From the NCBI RefSeq assembly GCF_028618515.1, contig NZ_JAQITB010000013.1, positions 1-56,479 on the forward strand: DNA of 56,479 bases, given 5' to 3'. Below the pieces are notes generated by a model. It was not told the DNA's origin and did no database searches. It was given only the letters and a program-made list of their open reading frames with translations. Origin of the DNA: Bartonella sp. ML69XJBT (GTDB lineage Bacteria > Pseudomonadota > Alphaproteobacteria > Rhizobiales > Rhizobiaceae). Below, one piece after another: positions 1-9,031 of the stretch (position 1 is the stretch's first letter; every line of letters begins with the position of its first letter). The position numbers and the translations under genes were made by a program.

Positions 1-504
1 GAACTTGCATCTATTGCCCCAGAGAGCCTCTCTAAAGTTGAAAGAGCTGCACGCTTTTTGTTTCTCCAACGTTGTGTGATGTATGGGAAAAAAGATTACG
101 CATCATTTAGCTTTGGCAAAAAGAGAACGGTTAGTTTTAATCCCGAGAAGCTTTTATCAAGGATGAGGCGTGTCAGACAGAAGCTTCTAGATACAACTAT
201 CTTAAACTTATCGTGGGAGCGGGTTGTGGAGATATTTGATGCACCCGATAGTTTGTTTTATTTAGACCCACCATATTTTCTGAAGAAAAAGTATTACAGT
301 TCTGGAAACTTTGATGAAAATTATTTTGAGAGCATGGCAAAAATTCTCAAAGGTGTCGAAGGCAAATTTATCTTGAGTCTGAATGATTGTGATGCTGTAA
401 AAGAGATCTTTAAAGATTTTGACTTTTTAGAAGTAGAGACCCTCTGGGTATGTGGTATGGCAAAAAAAACACCTCGAAAAGAAGTGCTGATTCACAATAA
501 TTGA
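1..504 (+). CDS. DNA adenine methylase (D12 class), 3' part only
   Basis: The reading frame is open from the first base of the window, so this is the C-terminal part (about 167 residues) of a gene that starts outside. The residues Y-L-D-P-P-Y-F form motif IV (DPPY) of Dam/D12-class N6-adenine methyltransferases, which transfer a methyl group from S-adenosylmethionine to adenine in DNA. The segment before DPPY (F-N-P-E-K-L, then a helical stretch) and the D-C-D-A segment after it also suit phage-encoded Dam-like enzymes. The frame ends at a clean TGA. A stand-alone phage-type Dam next to gene-poor DNA suggests a prophage or phage remnant to the left, which is inference. The family call is firm; the target site cannot be read. 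Confidence 0.85.
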   Translation, partial: ELASIAPESLSKVERAARFLFLQRCVMYGKKDYASFSFGKKRTVSFNPEKLLSRMRRVRQKLLDTTILNLSWERVVEIFDAPDSLFYLDPPYFLKKKYYSSGNFDENYFESMAKILKGVEGKFILSLNDCDAVKEIFKDFDFLEVETLWVCGMAKKTPRKEVLIHNN

Positions 505-1282
505 GAGCTACATTGAGAATCCTATTCCCTCGTTTTTATTCTAACAACCCTCACCTTTAAAAAAGATATATAATTACAGTAAGTTACATAGATAAAAAAG
601 AAGGTTTATCACTCACATGTAGAGGTATAAATAACGGAATAGATTTTATTTTTATTATGCACATTTACAGCTCTTATAGGTAAATTAAATAATTTTTAAC
701 TATATCATATTTGTCAATAAGTTATACAGTTTTTTGATTTTTTTATCTTAAGTAGAAAGTTTTATGAAATAAGTGTAATATATTGAGTTTTAGGTGTTTT
801 GCAGAAGTCTTATTATACTCTATGAGCTGATAGAGTTAAACTCTTTACAATAATGATTTATGTTGATAGGGACTTTAAATTGTTGCTCTGTTTATACCAT
901 AGCGATTTTGGGGTGGAGGCGTCAGAGGTTGTTTTTCTGCTTTGCATTTTATTGATCAACTTTGATGGATCATGTATAAAAAGTGTGATTTCTACTGTGA
1001 AGAGGGGTTTTGCTTTTTCTTATGCTATCAATGGAAAAAGCAGCGGAGGATTGTGGCAAAGTGTGTGTAAAGGAAAGATGCTTCATGGATTCAATTTTTG
1101 TATGTGAAGCATAGAGAATAGAATTTTATTTATAAAAAAAATAATAGAAATTTAAGTTCATAAGGTAAGATAATAACACTTTTAATCATTATTATTTATC
1201 TATATAAGAAAAAGATATCATTATATTTTTATTTTCAATTAAATATTAATTAATCTCTAACTTTAAAATTGTGATTTTATTT
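505..1282. other. Gene-poor AT-rich intergenic region
   Basis: No convincing gene is seen. An 84-codon frame at 853-1107 is rich in Cys and Phe, lacks a clear ribosome binding site and resembles no family I know. The last 150 bases before the efflux gene are extremely AT-rich and probably hold its promoter, but no single promoter can be picked. Confidence 0.5.
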
Positions 1283-2479
1283 ATGAATCGTAAATATACA
1301 TTACCATTTCTTATACTTATTGTGTGTTTGTCGACCGGAGGTTTGATTTCTACAGATATTTTTCTTCCGGCACTTGGAGAAATGCGCCAATATTACCAAG
1401 TTACTGAATCGCGGATTCAGAGTGCGGTGGCGATTTTTTTGTTTGCTTTGGCACTTGGACAGCTCATTTATGGACCATTGAGTGATAATTTTGGGCGTAA
1501 AAAAACACTTCTCTTTGGTTTGTTTCTATGGTTGTTTACCACGATAAGTGTAATTTATACGGTTAATATTCACGCTTTTCTTGCTTTGCGTTTTTTACAA
1601 GGTCTTGGAGCTTGTGCCGGCATTGTTTTAAGCCGTGCGATTATCAATGATTTATTGGAAAAAAAAGCAGCAGGCAAACTTTACTTAATTGTTTTTCCCT
1701 TTATTGGTATGTCGCCAGCACTCGCCCCTTTAGTGGGAGGGATATTGTTACAAGCTTTTCATTGGCAAGCTACTTTTATCTTTTTAAGTGTTTTTATATT
1801 TTTGACTATTTTGCTTTGTTATTTTGTGCTCACTGAGACCTTGCCTGTTCAAAAACGTCACCGTTTTTCTCTTATGGGATTTATGAAGGGATGTTTAGGG
1901 GTTCTTAGAAATAAACAATTTGTTTTCTATGCACTTATTCCGTGTTTTTCTTATGCGGCCTATTTTGCTTATATTGTGGAATCGCCTTTTTTGCTCACGA
2001 CTTTGGGATTGCCTCCAATCTATATTGGTTATAGCTATATTGGTGTGTCATTACCCTATATTTTGGGAAATTTTACAGCGCGATGGTTTTTTAAACGCGA
2101 GTCTATGGAAAAAACTGTCTGGCGTGGGTATATTATTTTTGCGATAGGAGGGGGGCTGTTTGCTTTGCAAATGTATGTAAGCCCATGGCCATTGGTAACG
2201 AGTTTTGTTGCTATCGCTGTTCTTACTTTTGCGAATGGTTTTTTATTGCCGCTAGGGACAGCATTGGCCATTTCTTCACATCCGCAGGCTGTTGGAGCTG
2301 CTTCTGGTGTGATGGGAGCTTTACAATTAGGCAGTGCTGCGTTAAGTGCTGCGGTTATTGGAAAGATATCTGGGCACAATCCACAGACTATGGCAGTTTT
2401 ATTGGCTGCCTGCTGTCTGCTGGGATTTATAATTTATATCTGCAAAGCGCATGATTTTATGCATTCGGAAATGGATTGA
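1283..2479 (+). CDS. MFS drug-efflux transporter, Bcr/CflA type
   Basis: A 398-residue inner-membrane protein with about 12 hydrophobic segments. The opening segment, with T-D-I-F-L-P-A-L, is typical of the Bcr/CflA subfamily of proton-driven drug exporters. The loop after the second membrane segment carries MFS motif A (G-P-L-S-D-N-F-G-R-K-K), and R-F-L-Q-G-L-G-A with S-R-A-I-I-N-D fits the motif B/C region. The length matches the family (about 390-400). The frame can also start at a GTG at 1271; I prefer the ATG at 1283 because M-N-R-K leads directly into the first membrane helix, although neither start has a strong ribosome binding site. It stands alone. The substrate cannot be read from the sequence. 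Confidence 0.85.
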   Translation: MNRKYTLPFLILIVCLSTGGLISTDIFLPALGEMRQYYQVTESRIQSAVAIFLFALALGQLIYGPLSDNFGRKKTLLFGLFLWLFTTISVIYTVNIHAFLALRFLQGLGACAGIVLSRAIINDLLEKKAAGKLYLIVFPFIGMSPALAPLVGGILLQAFHWQATFIFLSVFIFLTILLCYFVLTETLPVQKRHRFSLMGFMKGCLGVLRNKQFVFYALIPCFSYAAYFAYIVESPFLLTTLGLPPIYIGYSYIGVSLPYILGNFTARWFFKRESMEKTVWRGYIIFAIGGGLFALQMYVSPWPLVTSFVAIAVLTFANGFLLPLGTALAISSHPQAVGAASGVMGALQLGSAALSAAVIGKISGHNPQTMAVLLAACCLLGFIIYICKAHDFMHSEMD

Positions 2480-2772
2480 GTGAGATCAGAAAAAAAGCAT
2501 CATGGGGCAATGTTATGTGTTGTTTTACTGGAATAGAAATTGTTGTGGCTGACAGTAAGTTTTCATGAAGGTGATTGCATTGAGCGTGCTTAAAATTTAT
2601 CGTAGTTTTGTTTCATTTTACTATAATTGTTATGCTGAGTGATTGTTTTTTTTGGGGGGGATGCATGATAGAGTTTGGATATGTCTTTGTTTTCATGTTG
2701 TCTGCAGTGAGGAAAATTTTTGCTACATATCTTTTGAAATAACGGCTGTGGGAAATAGCGGGGAATAAATCA

Positions 2773-3504
2773 ATGAGCTTTCGTGTTGTTATTCTCTCAC
2801 CTGTGATGCCAATTTGGGATCATGGTGTTTTTTGTTCATCATTTACAAAGCTATGTTTGGCAAAAGGATGCCAAATGACTCTCCTTGATACCCTCTCTCT
2901 TTTTCCGAGTAACTCTCCTGTTTGTAAGAATTTTTCTATAGACATTTTGCCTTTTATTACCGAGAAACTTGAAAACCATTTTACAGAGCCTTCAGTGCTT
3001 GTGGGTTTTTCTATGGCTGGAATGTTAGTTCAAATATTGGCTGCAAGACTGCCAAATGTTCGCGCTGTGCTTGCTGTAAATGCACCAGGTTATCCAGATG
3101 AGCTTTTACAACGGCGACTTGGATGTATTCTTGATTTTTTAAAAAATCAAGATTTGTCTGGAGCGTTAGAAGCACTCAATATTTTGATGCATCCTTGTGG
3201 AGTTTTGAAAAAAAGAGTTTTACGTGAGATCCCTGATGCACAGAGAAACATGGCAATTGAGCGTATGACGAGAGGATTTCAGTTCTTGCTAGAGCTGGAT
3301 GCTAGAAATGAGATTGTCAAATATACTGGGAAGTTTTTGGCTTTGGTTGGTGAAAAGTCTAAACTTGCAACCATAGATAATCAGACGAGAAGTCATTGTA
3401 TTCATCATGAATATAAGGTCATTCCTGATGCTGGTACGCGTCTATGGGATGATAATCCTGTTATGACCAATACAATTATTGATGAATGGATGAATGGATT
3501 ATGA
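2773..3504 (+). CDS. Alpha/beta-hydrolase-fold protein, coupled to the fusion gene downstream
   Basis: A 243-residue protein with an alpha/beta hydrolase pattern: an N-terminal strand (R-V-V-I-L-S-P), an oxyanion-hole-like W-D-H-G near residue 15, and a nucleophile elbow G-F-S-M-A-G at 78-83 with Ser80. Near the C-terminus, the place where the catalytic His normally sits (usually G-H-x-x-x before a D/E-x-P) reads G-T-R-L-W-D-D-N-P, so Thr222 replaces His. It may therefore be inactive or use another base. Its stop overlaps the next start as ATGA, indicating translational coupling. It could be an esterase or thioesterase relative. Fold call fairly sure, function unknown. Confidence 0.7.
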   Translation: MSFRVVILSPVMPIWDHGVFCSSFTKLCLAKGCQMTLLDTLSLFPSNSPVCKNFSIDILPFITEKLENHFTEPSVLVGFSMAGMLVQILAARLPNVRAVLAVNAPGYPDELLQRRLGCILDFLKNQDLSGALEALNILMHPCGVLKKRVLREIPDAQRNMAIERMTRGFQFLLELDARNEIVKYTGKFLALVGEKSKLATIDNQTRSHCIHHEYKVIPDAGTRLWDDNPVMTNTIIDEWMNGL

Positions 3505-5678
3505 AGAAAAAGAAAGTTCTTGTATTGCCTGGTGACGGGGTAGGACCAGAGATTTGTGATGCAGCACTGATGGTTTTAGGGCAATTCAAATTGCCAATCG
3601 AATTCACTTATGGCGATATTGGTTGGCAATGGCACAAACAGGGTGGAGATTTTGTTCCTCAAGAAACTTGGCAAAAAGTTTCTGAAAGTGATGCACTTTT
3701 ACTTGGGACTATGGACTGTGAAGAAAAAGAAGCTGCTTTAAAAGAGTTTGTAGAACCTTTAAAAGCAAATAAACTTTCTGATGTTTCTCCTCTTGTTTCG
3801 TTGCGCAAAAAGTTCGATCTCTTCGCAAATATACGACCGATTAGATACATTGTGGGGACGAAAAAGCCTTTTCATTTTTGTGTTATCAGCGATAATAGCG
3901 AAGGTCTTTATGCAGGACTCAATTTTCGCGGAATAACTCCTGAAAAAGCTGCATGGTTGAAACACCAAAATTTGGAAAAATATGGTCCTGAAGAGGCAGC
4001 GTGGGTGGTGCATTTACAAACACGCTTTGGTTTAGAGCGGGTGCTTGAATATGCTTTTTCTTATGCACGAGCACATGGGTTTAAGCGGGTTACTTTTGCT
4101 GATAAGCCAAATATTATGGGGAAAAGTGGTCAATTTGCTCAAGAAATTTTTGAGAAAATCGCGCAAAATTATCCGGAAATAGAAGCAGAGATTCACGATG
4201 TGAATACGGTTGCTTTATGGATAGCAACAAAGCCAGAGCGTTTTGGCGTGATTGTTGCTGAAAGTATGTTTGGTGATATTCTTTCTAATTGTTCCGCTGG
4301 AGTAATGGGTGGACTAGAACTTTCACCTAGTGCAAGTGTGGGAAGCGATATTGCCTGTTTTAAACCTGCTCATGGTAGTGCACCGCATATTGCTGGACAG
4401 AACAGAGCAAATCCTTCTGCTATGCTCTATGCTACTGCTTTACTTTTGGATTATTTGGGCTTTCAGGATGCAGCATGGCAATTGTCTGAGAGTATTGATC
4501 AGGTTATTCGTTCTGGAAAAATTGTGACCTATGATTTAGGAGGGGAAGCCTCTACCCGTCAAATGGTACACGCTGTTCTCAATTCTCTTGAAAATCCTGT
4601 TTCTGTTTGTCGAGCGGCAGTTATTACGGTTGGTGATGAACTCCTTTCAGGGCAATATTTGAATACGAATTTGCAGGATTTGAGTCAAAGCTTGGAAAAG
4701 AGGAACATTCAAGTAACACGCCATTTTGTTTGCGCTGATCAATTACAGCAAATATGCGAAACTGTGGTTGCTTGTTTGGGGCAAGAAGATCTCATCATTA
4801 TCAGTGGGGGACTAGGACCAACATCTGACGATAAAACACGTGATGCGGTGGCTAAAGCTGTGAGACAGCCTTTGATTCATCATGAAGATGTTTGGCAGAC
4901 AATAAAAGCTCAGTTGGAGCGGTTAGGAATTATACCGGATAGTCATAATGCGCGTCAAGCATTGTTTCCGCAGACGGCAAAAGTGCTTGATAATCCTACG
5001 GGTACAGCTCCTGGTTTTTACCTTTCTTGTGATGGAAGTTGTCTTGTGGTGTTGCCTGGTCCACCTACACAAGCTCTTGCCCTTTTAGAAGATTATTTAC
5101 AACATGATGAGACGAAATATTCTCCTGTATCGCGTGCGCAATATGCATGGACTTTGATTGGAATTGACGAAAGTACTCTTGCGCATTGGGTTGATGATCA
5201 TTTTGAAAATGAACCATTTGAACGGCATTTTTTATGGAAAAGTCCTTATGTTCTTGTACAATTGGTTGGTCAGTCATCAACGCCTTTGGCGGAGCATTTG
5301 ATTGAAGAATTTGAAAATCATTTTCGCCCATATTTGGTTGGGGCAGAAATTACCACGGCTTACAAACAATTAGCCATGCACGCAGAAGTTCGTTGGTTAG
5401 CAAATGATCTTCACCTTTTAAAGTATTTTCAGCCGATAGAAAAAAGTGCAAAAAATGTTCCGCAGCTAGAGGTTGAGGTTAGCTTATCACCTCCTTTGGA
5501 GATATTAGAAAATCAAAAAGAAAGCCTTGGATATGCTACAATGACTGTACGGATAAAAAACTATGGTGATGATCATGTTTCTTTTCCTTATACACGACCA
5601 CTTTTAGGAGCTGTCTTACAGGAATATGCAGCTTGGTTGGTTTTAAAAAGATATTTGCAAAGGGAGAAAAGCAAATAA
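3501..5678 (+). CDS. Fusion: isocitrate/isopropylmalate-dehydrogenase-like domain plus CinA/MoCF-like domain
   Basis: A 725-residue two-part protein. Residues 1 to about 360 match the decarboxylating beta-hydroxyacid dehydrogenase family: L-P-G-D-G-V-G-P-E at 9-17, L-F-A-N-I-R-P near 107-113, D-K-P-N at 201-204, F-G-D-I-L-S at 257-262 and a P-S-A-S-V-G turn. Residues about 368-535 match the CinA/MoCF-binding fold: T-V-G-D-E-L-L-S-G at 376-384, G-G-L-G-P-T-S-D-D at 436-444 and L-P-G-P-P at 518-522. The remaining ~190 residues lack the PncC deamidase motifs of full-length CinA and are unassigned. The ATG at 3501 is chosen because it overlaps the upstream stop as ATGA; an in-frame ATG at 3486 is less likely. 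Two dehydrogenase active-site positions look altered (see findings). Domain calls are firm; the reaction is unknown. Confidence 0.8.
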   Translation: MKKKKVLVLPGDGVGPEICDAALMVLGQFKLPIEFTYGDIGWQWHKQGGDFVPQETWQKVSESDALLLGTMDCEEKEAALKEFVEPLKANKLSDVSPLVSLRKKFDLFANIRPIRYIVGTKKPFHFCVISDNSEGLYAGLNFRGITPEKAAWLKHQNLEKYGPEEAAWVVHLQTRFGLERVLEYAFSYARAHGFKRVTFADKPNIMGKSGQFAQEIFEKIAQNYPEIEAEIHDVNTVALWIATKPERFGVIVAESMFGDILSNCSAGVMGGLELSPSASVGSDIACFKPAHGSAPHIAGQNRANPSAMLYATALLLDYLGFQDAAWQLSESIDQVIRSGKIVTYDLGGEASTRQMVHAVLNSLENPVSVCRAAVITVGDELLSGQYLNTNLQDLSQSLEKRNIQVTRHFVCADQLQQICETVVACLGQEDLIIISGGLGPTSDDKTRDAVAKAVRQPLIHHEDVWQTIKAQLERLGIIPDSHNARQALFPQTAKVLDNPTGTAPGFYLSCDGSCLVVLPGPPTQALALLEDYLQHDETKYSPVSRAQYAWTLIGIDESTLAHWVDDHFENEPFERHFLWKSPYVLVQLVGQSSTPLAEHLIEEFENHFRPYLVGAEITTAYKQLAMHAEVRWLANDLHLLKYFQPIEKSAKNVPQLEVEVSLSPPLEILENQKESLGYATMTVRIKNYGDDHVSFPYTRPLLGAVLQEYAAWLVLKRYLQREKSK

Positions 5679-6584
5679 TACTTTGTAGAGACGGAGCACA
5701 ATAATTTCCAAATCATTTTGCTGTTGTATGGGGTTAAGACAGTATTATTTTGATACTTTAAAAATATTTGTTTTGGCAAACAGTTTTCTTTGATAGCAGA
5801 TGGTGGCTAAATGGTATTAAAGACTTGAGAAATATTTTCTTTTAAACGTTTTTACAGAAAAATTTTCCTATAATCGCTCAGATTTTGTGCAGAAAATTGC
5901 TGAGGGTAAAATCCACAAATCTCTTTTTCATCACAAATATTTATATCATTTTTGGGTAAGATCCTGTGTATAGGTGCATTGGGATTTTTATGGCATGATG
6001 AAATTTCATTATTTTTCCAGAGTATTTGTATTTGGTTTAGGAAAAGCTTTTTGGCGCGTGTTATTTGAGAGATAAAGATATATTGAAAACTATAGGAAAG
6101 ATTTCTTTATCACAAAGGCGATCGCTTGATTATTTATCACTATACAGAAAAATTTTCTCAATTTTATTGAAAAATGTGCAAGCAAAGAGGAGTTCATCAA
6201 AAAGTGGCGTTGTTCATGTGGCTGCCTGTAAATTGACACAAAAATTTCATAATATTTTTGCATTATCAGGTGGTGATGAAGCACAGTGTTGCGTGTGCGG
6301 TGTATTTTCCAAGTGTTCATTGATGAGTGGTTTTCAGACATTTTAGAGAGTCGATATCTGATATAATGGCTTGAGAATGTTTTGAGGGTTGCATCGTTCA
6401 TTGTGTATAAAGGATTTGGAAGTGCGGGTTCATTAGGGAGCAAGAGCTTTGATGTTTTCTCGTGAGGCAAATTTTAAGCTAGGTAGTGGGATATCTTACA
6501 AAAAGTCACCATAACGCTGCTTTTCGGTATTTCTGTTCTAACACGCGATGCTATTCGTGGATGAAATAAAAAGGAAGGATTTCT
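5679..6584. other. Intergenic, no gene recognised
   Basis: Overlapping frames of 93 codons (plus, 6065-6346) and 126 codons (minus, 6090-6470) exist, but neither has a recognisable motif or good start and they shadow each other. The stretch reads like eroded non-coding DNA. Confidence 0.4.
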
Positions 6585-7529
6585 ATGTATCAGATTGATT
6601 ACAACAGTTATCGTTCTATCAAGAGCTTTAATCGTCGCGTTCGTTTTCTTGTCATGCATTATACTTCACTTGATTTTAAAGAGTCAGTAATGGCTCTTAC
6701 AGGGGAAGATGTGAGTGCTCATTATCTTGTTCCTGATCCAACAGAGAAGAGCTATATTGAGGCAGGATTTAAGGATATGCGTATTTTTAATCTGGTTGAT
6801 GAAAACGAACGTGCATGGCATGCGGGGGTGAGTTCATGGGCTGGACGTAGTAATTTAAATGATACATCCATTGGAATTGAAATAGTGAATTTGGCGAATG
6901 ACCATTCTGATTCTTCAGAGCAAACCTATGTTGAAGCGCCTTTAAAGGATGTGCGTGTTTTAAATCCGGTTAATAAAGATGAATGTAAGTTGCAGGTTGA
7001 TGTTGGTTTGCGGGCTGGGGGCAGTGGTATGGGTGGGACAGCTTTGCAGCTTGAGACAGTGAATTTAGAGATTGATAATTACGAGCGCGTTGTCTTTCCT
7101 CCTTATAATCCAAAGCAAATTGATGCAGTTAAGGAGCTTGCATTCAATATTCTTCAAAGATATCCAGATATCATGCCAACCGATGTTGTTGGACACAGTG
7201 ATATTGCTATTGGACGAAAGTGTGATCCAGGAGCTGCTTTCCCATGGAAGGAGCTTCATTTGGCTGGTATAGGGGCTTGGTATGATGAGGAAAGAAAAGA
7301 TTACTATCAGAAGAAGTTCTATAAGAGTTTGCCGCTTAAAACAGATGTTTTGGCTAAACTAAAATGTTATGGATATGATATTTCGGTTGCATGTAGTGAA
7401 ATGGGATATAAGAATTTGATCCGAGCATTTCAGCTTCATTTTCATCAGAAAAATTATGATGGAATTCTGGATATTGAAACAGCTGCGATTGTCTATGCGT
7501 TGGTAGATAAATATTTTCCGTCGAATTGA
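6585..7529 (+). CDS. N-acetylmuramoyl-L-alanine amidase (Amidase_2, AmiD-like) with internal duplication
   Basis: A 314-residue protein. The zinc amidase core is visible as V-M-H-Y-T-S (His25), R-A-W-H-A-G (His79) and G-H-S-D-I-A-I-G-R-K-C-D-P-G (His204, Asp214). These are the usual zinc and catalytic positions of Amidase_2 enzymes, which cut the bond between MurNAc and L-Ala of peptidoglycan. The C-terminal 65 residues resemble a peptidoglycan-binding helical domain (A-F-Q-L-H-F then Y-D-G-I-L-D-I-E-T). No signal peptide or lipobox is evident, unlike E. coli AmiD. Residues 57-103 are repeated as 115-161 in degenerate form; the second copy has lost W-H. AAGGAAGG lies about 8 bases before the ATG. 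It could act in wall recycling or remodelling. Confidence 0.85.
   Translation: MYQIDYNSYRSIKSFNRRVRFLVMHYTSLDFKESVMALTGEDVSAHYLVPDPTEKSYIEAGFKDMRIFNLVDENERAWHAGVSSWAGRSNLNDTSIGIEIVNLANDHSDSSEQTYVEAPLKDVRVLNPVNKDECKLQVDVGLRAGGSGMGGTALQLETVNLEIDNYERVVFPPYNPKQIDAVKELAFNILQRYPDIMPTDVVGHSDIAIGRKCDPGAAFPWKELHLAGIGAWYDEERKDYYQKKFYKSLPLKTDVLAKLKCYGYDISVACSEMGYKNLIRAFQLHFHQKNYDGILDIETAAIVYALVDKYFPSN
6753..7067 (+). repeat. Degenerate tandem duplication inside the amidase gene
   Basis: Two 141-base segments, 6753-6893 and 6927-7067, align codon for codon at an offset of 174 bases. Both open with Tyr-(Ile/Val)-Glu-Ala, pass through Lys-Asp-(Met/Val)-Arg and close with Val-Asn-Leu. The second copy has lost the W-H of the zinc site. 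Confidence 0.85.
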
Positions 7530-7987
7530 TTCAATACATTTTCATATCAGTATAAAATTACGATAATAGATGGTTATGAAGTTCTTTGCTGCTTTTTGCC
7601 AATTAGAGTTGTGTGAAAAAAAGACATTTATGAGGTGAGAACAATATGGTATGTAAAGGCTGTTTTCGAAAATGAGTAGAAAAAACTCTCACCCTTGCAG
7701 GGGTAAGCTTTGAAGTTGTGTTTCTTTATCATATTCTACGTGAAGCAAGATACGTAAAATTAAATGCCGTGCACAGCGTGGTATAAATATGGTGATGCTT
7801 CATGATTTACCATTATACTATTATTCACAAACGCTATCGTGAAATGAGCTTTGGAGAGTTGAGAGATCTCTCGTTAAAATAAGTCCGTGAATATGTATGG
7901 ACGTACTTTCCCTTATAGTGAAAAACAATCTTTACGGTAGAAAATTTTATTGACAGAGCTGCCTCACAAGCTTAGACGAGTTTTATA
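7530..7987. other. Intergenic before tRNA-Leu
   Basis: No open frame of note. This stretch presumably contains the tRNA-Leu promoter, but I cannot place it with confidence. Confidence 0.4.
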
Positions 7988-8072
7988 GCCCAGATGGCGG
8001 AATTGGTAGACGCGCAGGTTTCAGGTACCTGTGCCGCAAGGCGTGGAGGTTCGAGTCCTCTTTTGGGCACCA
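7988..8072 (+). tRNA. tRNA-Leu (anticodon CAG)
   Basis: Acceptor arms GCCCAGA and TTTGGGC pair (one G-T), followed by A and an encoded CCA. The anticodon arm CAGGT/ACCTG closes a seven-base loop TTCAGGT, giving anticodon CAG, which reads CUG. A long variable arm (TGCCGCAAGGCG) marks it as a class II tRNA, and the T loop TTCGAGT is standard. Confidence 0.95.
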
Positions 8073-9031
8073 TTCTCTTTTGCTGTGATATAACTAGTTG
8101 ATTTTACGTATTTTTTTAAACTTGACGGATATCCGAATAAAAGTGAGAAAATAGGATTTTCCAAGTGATTTTTATAATCTGTTTTAGATTGCACCTTTTT
8201 CTTTATATATTTTCAGCCCCTTTAAACATCCAAGTTCTTTGCACTATCCAAAAATAAAACTTTCTAAATTTTCTCCTTACCACATCACAATCCCGAAAGG
8301 TTAACACAAATAAGCCTCCAACATTTTTGCAAAGACAAGCAATAAAAAACTGCTATTCAAACTTTATCTTGCAATAAGATGCCCTATAACACCTTAAATT
8401 TACCAACCATGTAAATGAAACTTCATGACAAAATTTTTTTTGCTTCCACTCCTTATTTTTTAAGGCAATAAAATATAGCTATGCTCGATTGCAAAAGATA
8501 ATGATATTGAATAGAAAATACGCATAACTTAAACAAAGTAAAGCATTATGCTAATATGAAAAGCGATTAAAACGCAAATGTTAGAAAATAGCAAAATGAT
8601 GGTATAAATATTTTTATGCATAAAATTGAAATAATATTAAAATAAAAAATATATTATAATTATATACAATAATAAATGTATAATTAAACATTTTAAAGAA
8701 AAACTGTATTTATTTTATAAAATAAATATAGTTAAATTTGTATTATTTAAAATTAATACTTTTTCTAACGTACCAATGAAAGATAGTAAAAATTAAAAAG
8801 AAAAAACAGGGACTATAGAGTTTTAAAATAATAAGAATAGCTCTTTTTTTGGTATCGGTTTTAAAAAAATGGATTTGATAAATAAGGGGGGTATCAATGA
8901 AATAGCAATATATGGGGGAAACGCCCTTGTTCTCCCGTAATAATAATATGATTTCTGCTATCTGCTAAAAACATTTTTTTATTAACGACAGCAAAAACTG
9001 AGAGAATTTGCTACTCTTCACAGTATAGTGA
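8073..9031. other. Very AT-rich gene-free stretch
   Basis: Almost a kilobase with no coding potential. The part from 8590 to 8800 is nearly pure A/T. It separates tRNA-Leu from a decayed transporter gene and looks like eroded DNA. Confidence 0.5.

Noticed and set aside
853-1107. 84-codon plus-strand frame after the methylase
   Set aside because: No ribosome binding site, no family resemblance and an odd Cys/Phe-rich composition; likely chance.
6065-6470. Overlapping 93- and 126-codon frames on opposite strands
   Set aside because: They mirror each other, have no motif and lack good start signals.
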